From the NCBI GenBank assembly GCA_036897625.1, contig JAYMTA010000759.1, positions 1-24,541 on the forward strand: DNA of 24,541 bases. Direction: 5' to 3'. The position numbers were made by a program, and so were the translations under genes. Origin of the DNA: Pelargonium cotyledonis. Its lineage: Eukaryota > Streptophyta > Magnoliopsida > Geraniales > Geraniaceae. Positions within the stretch are counted from its first letter, which is position 1, and every line of letters starts with the position of its first letter. The notes under the pieces were generated by a model, which was not told where the DNA came from, ran no database searches, and saw only the letters and a program-made list of their open reading frames with translations. This document shows, piece after piece, positions 11,111 to 21,568 of the stretch.

Positions 11111-14100
11111 ATGGAGATTTTGCCGATCCCATCGGAGACGTTCAAGTTAGGGTTCATCGGAGCAGGTAAGATGGCGGAGAGCATAGCGCGAGGAGTGGTC
11201 CAATCGGGAATGTTGCCTCCTTCCCGCATTTCTACTGCTCACCAGAATCCATCTCACATCACCGCCTTCGAATCCTTTGGCGTCAAAGTCTTCCCTGTCA
11301 ACAGCGCCGTACAACTCTCTCTCTCTCTCTCTGTTTTATTTTCTCATTCGTTTTCTCGGCTACCAAACACTAATTGCTTAATTTCAGTGTTCCTTTGTTT
11401 GTATTATATCTTTTTTTTTTTTTTTTTCGTTTTCCAAATTTAGGTGGTTGAAAACAGTGATGTGATCGTTCTCTCTGTGAAGCCCCAAGTAGGTAAGGCA
11501 CTATACGTTTTTTAGTTCCTATATGCTATTTGAAATTGTAAGGTGGTGTTGATCATTTCTATGATTTGGGATACGGAACTGACAGAATTTATGGAGTTAG
11601 ATATGTGCGCGCTCCTGCTATCAATAACATGATTTGGAACTAGGAACTCGTATAAATTATATTATGAAACATGCAATGCTATTGGTAACAAATGCTAATT
11701 ACTCTTGATAGTTTTGTTATAGTTAAAAATTTGCTACCAAGTTGGTCTGGATGTGTTCTACTAGAAGCAATATTGTCACTTTACTTTTGCTTGTTTGACA
11801 ATTATATATAGCCGTGAAGCCTTTTCATTCTGTAATGGGGTTTTAGTTATTCTGGTATTGTTGCAGTTAAAAATGTGGTTTTGGAGATGAAGCCTCTGCT
11901 CTCAAAGAAGAAACTATTGGTTTCAGTGGCTGCTGGGGTAAAAGTGAAAAATCTTCACGGCTGTTTCCTTTTTTGCTTCTTCTTCAAGGTTCAGAGCTTA
12001 ATCATCTTTTGTATCATAATCTTTTGCCACTTTATTGTTGACACGTGCACGTTGCCTTAAATCTTGATTTTGGTTTGCAATTTTGATCTCAAACTTTAAA
12101 ATTATCCATACTACTTCCAAGCGTTGGATCAATTCTTATGTCTAATGACAGTCATGTTTCTCCAGGGACAAATATCTATTACCTACGCATATAAATTAAA
12201 GTAAGGGGGAGTGAAGGGTTTTAGGTAGTTTATTAAGAGAGTTATCTTATTGGAACAAAGTATTGGTGAGAGCACCCTACCACTATCACCACCACTGTCT
12301 TTCTTCTCCAAGTTAAAACATTTTATGTTCTTCTATGTGTTTAAACTTTAAACAGTAACAATTACTGGGGCAACCTAAACAAATTTCCTTTGAAATTTTG
12401 AATAACACACACGCCTTTATTCAAAACCTATATTTACCTTCCATGTGTGCCAGTCATATAGGTCACAAGCTCTGCACTTTGGACAAGTTTAGGATGGATT
12501 ACTCTAGTCTCCAATTAGACTGGTTTTTGATTGAGTACAAACAATGATAAGAAAATTATAAGTTTCTACTTCTGTTAAGATGCAATCATTCTTTTCATCT
12601 AATGCATGAAAGCATGAGAAATCTGATTTGTTACGCTGAGTTTATTTATTTATTTGCTAAGAATCTTGTCAAATGGTAAAGAGAAGCTCTTCCACTCTGT
12701 TCATGCTACTTCTAGCTGCCTTATTTATGTGTTTTCCTATTTTCTTTATGGATTACTATTTCAACTATATATATTTGCATCAAGTAAGCATCTATTTGAT
12801 GACCTTTTGAAATTCATTGTGGAAATTGGTTTCTAGTTATTTGAATGTAGATCACTCTCCAATGTGTTATGGTTTTACATATGAGCTGCTAGTACAGCCA
12901 TAGTACGTTTTTGTTACATACTTACGTTACTTGGCCCTTTTACTTTCTTGACTTTTGCCTGTTAACACATAACACATATTGTCCTTGTTAGATTGCCTTC
13001 TGTTTTGAGCTTAATCTAAATTGTTTCCATATGATAATAGTCAGTGTGTTATTCTTGATTGTGGGAAGCCAGGATGTATGGATTAGATATGGTTTGGCAA
13101 AATTTATATTTTTTATTCTTGCTTTAACATAAGTATCATAAATTAGAAATTGAAGTAGCAAAACTTCTTGGTACTGGTTACTACAGTCTTCTGCTAATAT
13201 ACTTTCCATTTGCCCAAATTCATGTAACCATGTTTTCAGCATTTTAGTATTTAGCTCTGATCTTTAAAATGTATATAGTTCACTGAAGTAGTTGTTTTAT
13301 TTAGGAATGGGCTGGTCAGAGCCGATTTATCAGGGTGATGCCAAATACTCCTGCTGCTGTAGGACAGGGTGCATCAGGTAGTGTTTGCTTTTTTTCTTCT
13401 TCTGTTGTTAATCTCTTCAATCTTCATCATGCTCATTAGTATACCAAGACTCAAATACCATGTTTTGTGCTGACTTCCCTCGAGCTTAATGAGTGCTTGA
13501 TTTATGCTTTTGCAAGTGCAAGTGAAACTTCACAAAGTGAAAGATTTTTATTTTATTATGATTTTTATTATTTTTATCTTCTCTAATTCTTTCATCTAGA
13601 TTTGGTCTAGAAGTTATCCTTTCTTTAAGTCATTAAAGAATTAATAATGCATGTATAGAAATTGCTATTTTCGAGGGACTCAATTTGGCATATATAGATG
13701 GTTCAGATTTACTGATAGATTGATGCTTTTATTGCCTTCAATATGTTGACTGTTTTGAATTCAAAAACTGTTTAGAGGTTTTATTAGCATTCATTTATTT
13801 TTATAAAATAAAAAATTGAAAGTGACAGCAACTCATTATAGTTATTATGAAAGTACCTCCTTCCAATTGCACAGGAATTGAACCAACTTAGCCTTTGGTC
13901 CAGTTGTATTCACCTCCTAATAAGTGCTTGAAATAATGTGTCAGTCCCAGGGGATGTTTTCCTAGCCTAGTTTAACCACATTCGATCTATGCCTTTCTTC
14001 TCTGGCACTTCCAATAATAAGGGTTTGATGCCTGATAAACATCAACAGTAATCAAAAGTTATATATATGCACGTGATATTCTATCATTGATTTCTCTTTA

Positions 14101-15354
14101 GGTTTTGGGCCTGTATTTTAGGCTCGTAGCAAAAATTGCTTCTCTTCCTTTGATTTGTGAATACTTTTGTGCTCTTCTCAATGCCTCTTAGTTAATGATC
14201 CTGTGGTGAGGCAGTGTACTGCTTACAAATTTCTCATATATGATAATAGACACACTCATTATATCCTAGAAACATCAGCTAGAGTAATGGATATACGCAT
14301 TCTACTTGTTAAGTGTCTCTCTACTTCAAATGTATAGGTTTCTAATCTGCTTCCTTTTATAGTTATGAGCATGGGTGGTGATGCAACAGAAGAGGATGGA
14401 GAGCTCATAGCCAAATTATTTGGATCAGTCGGAAAGGTTTGGAGAGCTGATGAAAAGTTATTTGATGCAGTCACTGGCCTGAGGTATGTGGTTTCTGAAA
14501 GCAACTAAGTTATTCAATTCAAACTCACTTCTAACTAGACTGACCAAAGTAGCTTATCAACATCTCAAGCTGGTTCTGGGTTGAACAGATCTGAATGTTG
14601 GATGTATTTGCACTGGATATGGTTAGCTTCCATATGGATCAAACCATAATTGAATCAGCATTTGTAGTTTCTTTGTACACCTCAGCCATTGCATTGTAAC
14701 TGCCTCTGGAAAGTCTGAAGAGGCCCCTTTGGTTATAATAAAGATTCATTCTGATTTCTGAATCAATACCCTAACAGTTCTTTCTGTAGCATTTAATCTG
14801 AAGCACTGATATTGTCTATGTTTTTACAAATAATAAATAGGTTCATGGGTTGTTTTGGTATGCACTGACACGCCTACAACACGTTTTTCTGTAATAGATT
14901 ATATCTTTTCATTAGTAGATACGACTAACTGCAATCGTTTTAACGAGATTCCCTTTTCTTGAAAATGTTCAGTGGCAGCGGTCCAGCTTATATTTTTTTA
15001 GCAATAGAAGCTTTGGCTGATGGAGGAGTGGCTGCTGGTATACCACGGGATCTTGCATTGGGTCTAGCTACACAAACTGTAAGTGAATGCAATGATGTCC
15101 TGTCACATTTGAATGCCAGGCCAACTAAGTCTATTTATTGGGAAACTAAGTCGTAATTTGTGCTTGTGCAGGTATTAGGAGCAGCATCTATGGCTACGAA
15201 ATCCGGGAAGCATCCAGGTCAGCTCAAAGACGACGTTGCATCAGCTGGTGGAACAACAATCGCCGGTATTCATGAGTTGGAGAAGGGCGGATTCCGTGGG
15301 ACATTGATGAATGCCGTTGTGGCAGCTGCCAAGCGCAGCCGTGAACTTTCTTAG
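11111..15354 (+). CDS. P5CR: Pyrroline-5-carboxylate reductase
   Basis: Reduces pyrroline-5-carboxylate to proline with NAD(P)H, the last step of proline synthesis. Exons: 11111-11308, 11444-11492, 11867 to about 11958, 13305-13377, 14363-14483, 14973-15078 and 15172-15354. This gives about 273 residues, the usual plant size. The start MEILPIPSE is the conserved plant N-terminus. The Rossmann dinucleotide loop is GFIGAGKMA (14-22). [13 protein letters not shown] lies in exon 4, SGSGPAYIF at the exon 5/6 junction, and the P5CR signature ([15 protein letters not shown], from about residue 231) in exon 7. It has no plastid transit peptide, so the product is probably cytosolic. Oddity: at the exon 3 end predicted by homology (after CTTCAC, 11958) the next bases are GG, not GT. 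Other in-phase GT sites exist (see findings). All other junctions are GT-AG. Family identity is certain; exon 3's 3' end is not. Confidence 0.95.
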
Positions 15355-15987
15355 AGCCCAAACCCAAGCGCTACGTGTCAGTCATAGCGTAATGGCCTTT
15401 TTGCCTGGCCACAGTTTTTTCAACTTGAGAAGATTTTGATGTACAAGTGAGATATTGCTGTGGTTATTTGGTTTTAGTTCTTTATTTTCACTTATGTGAA
15501 CTTATTAGGCTGGACTGGATACGAACTAGAAATGATGAGATGGAAAGGAAATTTTGAATAACTGTTAGCTAATTTTGCACTAGATTTTCACCGACAAAGG
15601 AAAAATAGAATTTGTACCCAAGGTAGTGGCGTAGTTGGTAACACATGCTGCATGAGCAAGAAGAATAATTGTGTTGGATCTTAGCTCAACACACTTATGA
15701 AAAGATGGGTGAGTTTTATCTGCGACAATTGTGAATTTACGGACACGCTTAGGGACAAGCCCAAAAAAGTAGAATTTGCCCAATAGAAGCGTGCAATTAT
15801 AAAAATAGGACATTGTTGAAGATAAGATGGATATTTAGGGGGGGAAACTGAAAAGAAAAGCCATTACCGCATTACGTGGATACAAGACAAGACACACACA
15901 GTGGTTTTAAGTATAGCTTCAAAGCTTGTGCAGCAACTACGTACAGGTTCCTATTTCCTTGCCATTTTCCTCGTCTTCTCCATTTCA
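15355..15987. other. Intergenic spacer: P5CR 3' UTR and PrfB3 promoter
   Basis: The first 200 bp are T-rich with no coding potential and probably hold the P5CR 3' UTR. A SINE-like stretch follows (separate entry). Just before the PrfB3 start are an open frame with no upstream ATG and a pyrimidine-rich leader (15940-15985). I see no convincing TATA box. Confidence 0.5.
15612..15780 (+). mobile_element. Possible diverged SINE fragment
   Basis: TGGCGTAGTTGG (15627-15638) fits the tRNA A-box (TRGCNNAGYNGG). A degenerate B-box-like string (GTTGGATCTTAGCTC, from 15673) follows about 35 bp on, a spacing expected of a tRNA-derived head. No poly(A) tail or target duplication was found, so this is tentative. 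Confidence 0.3.
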
Positions 15988-18900
15988 ATGGCGACAGAAC
16001 CCGCCGCATGTACAAGAAGCTCGGGCGCAAGAGCAGCAGCAACAGCTCCGTTAAGCTCGAAACGGCACGGTTCCATCTCCACCAGAAACAACCAGAAGAC
16101 GACGCAATCTCATCTTCTCCGGTGTTCCAGAATTAGAGCTTCTAATTCTCATTTCACGGGCAACGACAGGTTCTACAATGAACTGGGTGCGTCTCTTTTA
16201 TATCCTTCTCTGTACTATGTACTGTATTCCAGAATTTTACATTTTTGGTGTATGGCTGAGTTGATTAATTATTGTATTTGTTCATAATATTAGAAAATTG
16301 TAAGGTCTAAACCTTTGTTTTTTCAGATATCATTAAAAGGAATTTCTATAATCTTCTGTCATTGTGCCATATTGGGTTTTTGGGGGTGAGCTCTTTTGCT
16401 GATGATTTTATGAAAATCACTTTCTGGTCTCCTTAATTTTGAAGTTTACGTCAAAAGATTGTTGATAAGGAACACAAACCTAATTGGGCAAACTTGTCCC
16501 CTGGTGGATGGCGCAATGGTCAAGAACTCGCATCTCCATGTGGGAGGTCTTGGGTTCAAATCTCATTGCGTTGGGTGGGGTGGCGTGGGGTTTAAAGGGG
16601 AGAGCTACCCTATTGTGTAGCTCAACTCGTTCGTTTAAAAAAAAAAAAAAAAAATTGGGCAAGCTTATTAGAAAGGAGTGAACTGGTTGGTTGCTTGTCT
16701 AACAGAGTTCGTGATAATTAAAAGGTGTAATTACATATGGATCCCTTATGGTATAAGCTTTTCAGTTGGCACCCGTGAACTAATTTTTCCAACTTTTGAC
16801 TACCCTATGGTTTGGAGAGTTCATTCCGTCAGTTATAGCTAATGAGATTACTGAATAGCTAATGAAATTAAGTTATTGTGATTTACTATTGCAATATGCT
16901 ATAGCTCCTTGGTGCTTGGATTGTGAATTGATGGATATTTTCCAGGTATGTTTTCGTTAAGACGGAAGATCGAAGATACAGTTATCCGTGCCGAGGTATT
17001 GGGGCCACCAGCATTAGAGCGTGAAGAAGCAGAACAAATCAGGCAGGAAGAATTGATGCGTGACTATAACCTGTGGGATGACCCAGATAAATCAAATGAA
17101 ATGCTTGGCAAGTTAGCTGATGGTACAAGGGTGGTTGATTCTCTGAAATATGTACGATATAAGGTGGTCTACTAGCTATCATACATATATGCTGCATATG
17201 GCACCTGTAGAAGAAATAGGTCCCATCCAAATTTTATACACAAGACAACCCACAAATATATATCCGCATTGTATGTAAAAACCATTGTGGTAGAACTTGT
17301 CTGCATGAGAAGTTCACATGAGTCTTGTACAAACTTGAGAAGTCTTGGTTATTTCTTTTCCCTACCAGGCTAGCATAGAACTTTGTAAATTGTAAATGCT
17401 ATGAGTTGCCTTAACTGTATGCTGTCTACTTCCCAGAAGGTTACTAATGCAGCATTGTAATTTTATTGTGTCGGCTAATTTCTGCAGGCTGAAGAAGTGA
17501 AACTGATCTCAGAGCTAACAGAGATGGATGCTGTCGACTCTAGGCTCTTTAAGCAAGCCTACATTTCATCTTTGGATGTGGGCAAATTACTGGATCGATA
17601 TGAATTATCGAAGCTTCTTAGAGGACCATATGAGACAGAGGGCGCATGTTTAATTATTAAAGCTGGATCTGAAGGCAGATGCCCAGAGGTATGTTAGTAT
17701 GGAATGCCACTTGTACTACTACAGTATTATGTGGTTTGCTAGTGTTGACCGATAGAAATACAAGTTCCATAACTCCTAGTCTCCTACCATGGTTTCAAGA
17801 AACATTTAGTTTAACCGAGCCATTTGTTTGAAAATTGAGAGGCTTGCAATCATTTTCATTATGTAGGAGTGGGCATCCATATAAAATATTCCAGACTTAA
17901 TTTTGTGGTTAGTTCTTCATCTCTGTAATCTACATCATTTATCATAAAACTTTCCATTTCACTAGAACTGATCTGATACTATTATTGTATTTGGCAGCTT
18001 AGTTATAAAAAGAATCGTGTGCCGATTTTTTTTATTTTTTTTTTATGAGTAATAATGAACTGTGTGAAAAGTCAAATGGGTTTATGACCAGCAACCCTAG
18101 TATGGTAGCTGCAAATGAAACATAAGCATAGGAAATGGATATCATGTACTAAATATGGAACACTCATTATCCTTCCTGGCCTTGTATTGGCTAAACATAT
18201 TTTGCTGAATTGAGTTGGAAATTGTATCTGTTAGTGATCCATGATTGTATTCAAGTTTTTTTTACTTTCTCAAACATAAATCTTACATTTTTAGAATGCA
18301 GATTTGGGCAGAAAGACTCCTAAGGATGTATACCAAATGGGCAAAAAAGCAGGGTTATAAAGGCAGGATAGTTGAGAAGCAACCTTCAAAGAATGGTGGT
18401 ATTAGCTGTGCAACAATTGAGTTCGAAGCTGAGTATGCTTATGGCTATCTCTTAGGGGAGAGAGGTGTCCACTGCATGATAAGTTCTTATAATGGATCAG
18501 GCATTCTCAAGGTATGTGCGCGTCAAGTCTCTTTGTGCATGAAAAGTTATCCCTATTGCCAACTCCCATTTTTCTTCTAAAATCTATTATGTTTCTTTGG
18601 ACTATCAAGTTTAAAACTTCTGGTTGAATTGTGAACCCGTAATCAGAATACACTCTTCAACAGTATTTTTTTTATGAACAACTCTTGCTGTACTTTGAAT
18701 ACTTACTGTTTCTGTGAATCTGGTTTAATAAACTTTTCTATTTGCTTGCAAATTGATGATATTGCAGACTAGCTTAACTGCTGTGGATGTCATACCTATG
18801 TTCCTTGATACAACTTGTGACCTACAAATCAATGATGAAGAGTTAGCGTTCTCTTCCCCCTCACCACCTGGAGAAAACCAGGGGCAGAAACCTACAGTGA

Positions 18901-19494
18901 GCATCCGACATATTCCTACCGGCATGTGCTTTCAATCTTCAGGTAATTAACTTTGTGGTGTAATTTTTCCCATCTCACTTCACTTTGAAAACGACATAGA
19001 AGATGGGTTCTCACATCATTTTACAAGCTTCTGGAACTCATTCTGTCATTCAGCCTCAAACTTGCTTGTGAACTCATTTAGAAGAACAGTGTGATTTGTA
19101 TCTTCCTTTTTTTTTTCATAGTATCTGAAAATGGAATTTATGGCTCTTTACTGGTGTAAGATGCGGTTTTGCAAAACAAGAACTCAAAATGATTGTTATA
19201 TATATTGCAGGTGAGCGAAACCAGTTTGCAAATAAGATTAAGGCACTGAATCGCTTGAAGGCCAAGCTTCTTGTGACGGCTAATGAACAAGGAGTTGCAA
19301 ATGTTAGTAGCATTAAGAGAGATGAAATTGTTGATATATGGGAAACCGAAATACGAAGGTATGTGACTCACCCAAACAAGCTAGTTCAAGATGTAAGAAC
19401 CGGCATCCAACTGCCCGGTGTAAACTATGTTTTGGATGGAAATATTGAACCTCTTATTGCAGCACATATCGATAGTAGACTCTCTGTCAGGTGA
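15988..19494 (+). CDS. PrfB3: Peptide chain release factor-like protein PrfB3, chloroplastic
   Basis: Six exons, 15988-16186, 16946-17163, 17488-17688, 18302-18511, 18768-18942 and 19211-19494, join in phase to 428 residues. Residues 1 to about 58 are rich in Ala, Ser, Thr and Arg, as in a plastid transit peptide. From MFSLRRKIED (68) the protein follows bacterial RF2: helical N-domain, WAERLLRMYTKWA (208-220), YGYLLGERGVH (253-263), AVDVIP (281-286), HIPTG (324-328), and GERNQFANKIKALNRLKAKL. The peptidyl-tRNA-hydrolysing GGQ loop and the stop-codon-reading SPF-type tripeptide are both absent; their places hold a shortened segment (ISSYNGSGILK, 266-276). That loss defines PrfB3, which in Arabidopsis stabilises 3'-processed petB mRNA instead of terminating translation. 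The start is the first ATG in frame. The exon 2 donor (AAG|GTGGTC) is weak. Confidence 0.92.
16498..16653 (+). mobile_element. tRNA-derived SINE in PrfB3 intron 1
   Basis: An RNA polymerase III head is clear: A-box TGGCGCAATGG (16509-16519) matches TRGYNNARNGG exactly, and B-box GGTTCAAATCT (16553-16563) matches GGTTCRANYCY, 33 bp apart. A GT-rich body follows, ending in about 18 A (16637-16654). Target-site duplications flank it: ATTGGGCAAACTTGT (16483-16497) and ATTGGGCAAGCTTAT (from 16654), which differ at two positions. It is inserted in sense orientation within PrfB3 intron 1 (16187-16945). The near-intact duplication suggests a fairly recent insertion. A diverged relative lies at 6254-6449. 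Confidence 0.88.
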
Positions 19495-20427
19495 TTGTAA
19501 TGTATGATAATGTTCAATATTTTGAGGAAATGATCAAGTAGGTGTTCAAAATTTTGTGACTGTAGGCTGCTATGCTACACATTAAGCTCATTTTGTTATT
19601 GTATAAAAAGGGCCTGTTCACATGACAGCTTGTATTCATTCACACAAAAGCCAAAACCCTCAATAGTCATGCCATGGGTCCTTGTAAGCTCCAACTTTTA
19701 CGCTAGTGCATGTTTTTCTCGATAGCCGTGCAGTATGACAATCGAGTGACCCATAAATTAGTTAGCTTTGCAGTCTATTATATTTGTCAAACTTGTCTAG
19801 ATGCATTTGTTTTGAAGCTCTCGGTTTTATAACGTTTTTGTTATAGTCTAATTTGAAATAATAAATTATTAATTTTTTTGGGTTGAGAAAAAAAGAATCA
19901 AGTTAAAAACTTTGGATTTTATTCTTTCAGCGACAATTTTTTCGTCGCACAAAGTTATGCTTCCTTGACAAACTCTTTTCCGCTGTGCAAGTGGAGATTT
20001 TTTGTGACTATACCTTTAGTGATAACATTAATGACTTTTGGTGACAATATATGGATTTGAGTGACGAAATGTGTTATTGCGGAAAATGAAATTTCTTATT
20101 GAACCATATAGTTAGACGTGATAACAATTTGAAAAATATTTATAAAAAGTGTTGTTGCCTATCAAGCCCATTTTTTTACTAAATGGTTCATTCGCTACAA
20201 AGAAAAGATATCATTTGTCTCCATCCCCAATATTCTTTATGTGATGGACGCGATTTTCATACTGAATACGTTGTTTGTGAAGGACGCGATTTTCATATTG
20301 AATGGTTCCTTCATATTGCTAGTGTTATGGACAAGTGTCATTCTACAACTTCAATGTAAAATTGATTTAAGAAGACTTAGTTACAAAAATTGAAGAAAAA
20401 TAAGAATATTGAGAGTGTCAATCTTAT
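19495..20427. other. Intergenic region between PrfB3 and the RALF gene
   Basis: PrfB3 and RALF converge here. No gene was recognised. A degenerate hairpin-rich stretch (about 19925-20110) has GCGAC...GTCGC arms and GTGACGAAA-like strings of the sort seen in decayed TIR elements; its ends could not be fixed. A short direct repeat lies at 20246-20303 (separate entry). Confidence 0.5.
20246..20303 (+). repeat. Two-copy direct repeat, 36-bp period
   Basis: The 22-bp unit beginning GGACGCGATTTTCATA occurs at 20246-20267 and 20282-20303 with one C/T difference. The spacers differ. It has no coding context. Confidence 0.75.
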
Positions 20428-20433
20428 TTTATT
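20428..20433 (-). terminator. Likely polyadenylation signal of the RALF-like gene
   Basis: TTTATT on the plus strand reads AATAAA on the minus strand, about 108 bp past the RALF stop codon. Confidence 0.4.
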
Positions 20434-20540
20434 TCAATATATATAAGTGAGAAATACAAGAGAAAGACGACATGTGTTACATAGAAATATATATAATCAT
20501 ATTCTTGTATCTCTTGTTACAAACATATATAATTAATGAA

Positions 20541-20810
20541 TTAATTATGGATGACGTGTTTCTGGTCTTGTCCATATGCAGGAGGTGGTCCTACGCGGCA
20601 ACGGTCATTTGGATTGCATCCTCTCTGGTAAGGGTTACCTTCTTGACTATTGCAGTTCATGGTCTTTGGGTTACATCCTCTGTTACCTTTTCCAATTGCT
20701 CCATTACTTATATCTGTTCCATCCACTTCTTGCACCACCTCTCCCAATATTAGGGCACACACCACTACTGCAACAACAAAATATTGAACCATACTCTTGG
20801 ACACGCCCAT
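20541..20810 (-). CDS. RALF-like secreted signalling peptide
   Basis: Intronless, 89 residues. Residues about 1-25 form a signal peptide with a strongly hydrophobic core (YFVVAVVVCALIL), so the product is secreted. The mature part carries the RALF signature: ISNGAI at the place of the ISYGA block, then four cysteines (C-x6-C-x11-C-x5-C) with GNPYQRGC matching the family's ANPYxRGC motif and ending DRCR. There is no dibasic RRxL protease site, as in short RALFs that need no propeptide cleavage. Known RALFs bind FERONIA-type receptor kinases or LRX/LLG proteins in the apoplast and raise extracellular pH. Oddities: the second Tyr of the YISY receptor-binding motif is Asn, and there is a 17-residue tail after the last Arg (VGPPPAYGQ...). 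It could be a clade-specific RALF or a diverging copy. The family call is strong; its receptor is unknown. Confidence 0.85.
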   Translation of the reverse strand: MGVSKSMVQYFVVAVVVCALILGEVVQEVDGTDISNGAIGKGNRGCNPKTMNCNSQEGNPYQRGCNPNDRCRVGPPPAYGQDQKHVIHN

Positions 20811-20819
20811 TATTAATTA

Positions 20820-20919
20820 CACTACAAGAAATGTCACCTTTAGCAACTGTAAAATCAAGGTGACGACCGTGTTGGGTTTTGATTTTGGTGGTCGCCAAAG
20901 AAGATATTTTTCTTGTAGG
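20820..20919. mobile_element. Miniature CACTA-like element in the RALF 5' leader
   Basis: The left end CACTACAAGAAAT is the diagnostic terminus of plant CACTA transposons. The right end, ATTTTTCTTGTAG (to 20918), is its inverted repeat, with CTACAAGAAA shared over 10 bp. The outermost bases on the right have decayed (GGT in place of TG), so the 3-bp target duplication cannot be confirmed. Inside are GGTGACGACC and GGTGGTCGCC, near-inverse sub-terminal motifs. At about 100 bp it has no coding capacity. Its left edge is 9 bp from the RALF start codon. Confidence 0.7.
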
Positions 20920-20973
20920 TTCGTATATATATGTTTGCTTCTCACAATGCTCATCAAGATTCATATGAGTGTG

Positions 20974-20981
20974 TATTTATA
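20974..20981 (-). promoter_or_regulatory. TATA box of the RALF-like gene
   Basis: TATTTATA on the plus strand reads TATAAATA on the minus strand, 164 bp upstream of the RALF ATG. Transcription starting about 30 bp downstream (near 20945) would give a leader of about 135 nt that contains the CACTA-like element and no ATG before the RALF start. An 86-codon overlapping minus-strand frame begins at 20964, upstream of that predicted start. Confidence 0.55.
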
Positions 20982-21337
20982 CTCGAGAGCTGTAGATTAG
21001 ATGTGTAAAAATAGTCCTAGTTTTACAAACCATCCCATGTTGTTTATGGATTGGCAATAAAAGAAGCTGACTATGAACAACATCCCAAAAAACAAGGAAT
21101 GCACTCTATTTGTACACATTTAACCTCACAATCTTGAGTGAATAATATTATAAATATCCAAGATCGATATTAATGTTGGTGAGTTTGATTGTGATAGGAC
21201 AAAAATGGTGAAAATGAGCATGGTTTTTGGAGCAATAGACAAAGGAGCAATAGAGAAATGAGCAATTTCAAGTTGAGAACATGATAGATGAAAATTTATT
21301 TGAAAAGTGAACCCGAAAGATGAATCTTTAATGATAA

Positions 21338-21568
21338 AATATTCAATTTGGTCACTAAACATTTTTTAATGTAACATTTATCTCTAAACATTTATATTTC
21401 AACTCATTTAGGTCATTGAATTGTTTTCTACGAGAAATGAACTTTTTGGGACAGATAACAGTTCAAAACAAATTGAGTTGAAAAATGAAAGTTCAAGAAT
21501 TATTTTGAGTTTAGAAAAAAATTTAAGAATCAAAATATGAAAATTCATAGACTAAATTGAGTGTATTA
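21338..21568. mobile_element. Possible MITE with imperfect terminal inverted repeats
   Basis: ATTCAATTTGGTCACTAAAC at 21341-21360 is mirrored by the reverse complement of TAGACTAAATTGAGTGTATT near 21548-21567. Internal AT-rich arms (near 21400-21415 and 21470-21520) also pair. The size of about 230 bp and the lack of coding sequence suit a MITE. Ends and target duplication are uncertain. Confidence 0.4.

Noticed and set aside
12988..13242. Minus-strand frame of 84 codons inside P5CR intron 3
   Set aside because: No known motif, and it is AT-rich with intron-like composition.
13870..13990. Possible SINE head in P5CR intron 4 (TAGCCTTTGGTCCAG)
   Set aside because: A-box match is incomplete, and no B-box, tail or flanking duplication could be found.
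16720..16860. Repeat-like strings (ATGGATCCCTTATGGTATAAGC) after the SINE
   Set aside because: They resemble ends of plant repeat elements, but only one end is visible and no boundaries could be set.
20472..20863. Plus-strand frames opposite the RALF gene
   Set aside because: Antisense shadows of the RALF coding sequence, with no family resemblance.
20704..20964. 86-codon minus-strand frame overlapping the RALF start
   Set aside because: It begins upstream of the predicted transcription start and runs through the CACTA-like element; no domain is visible. It would matter only if transcription starts further upstream.
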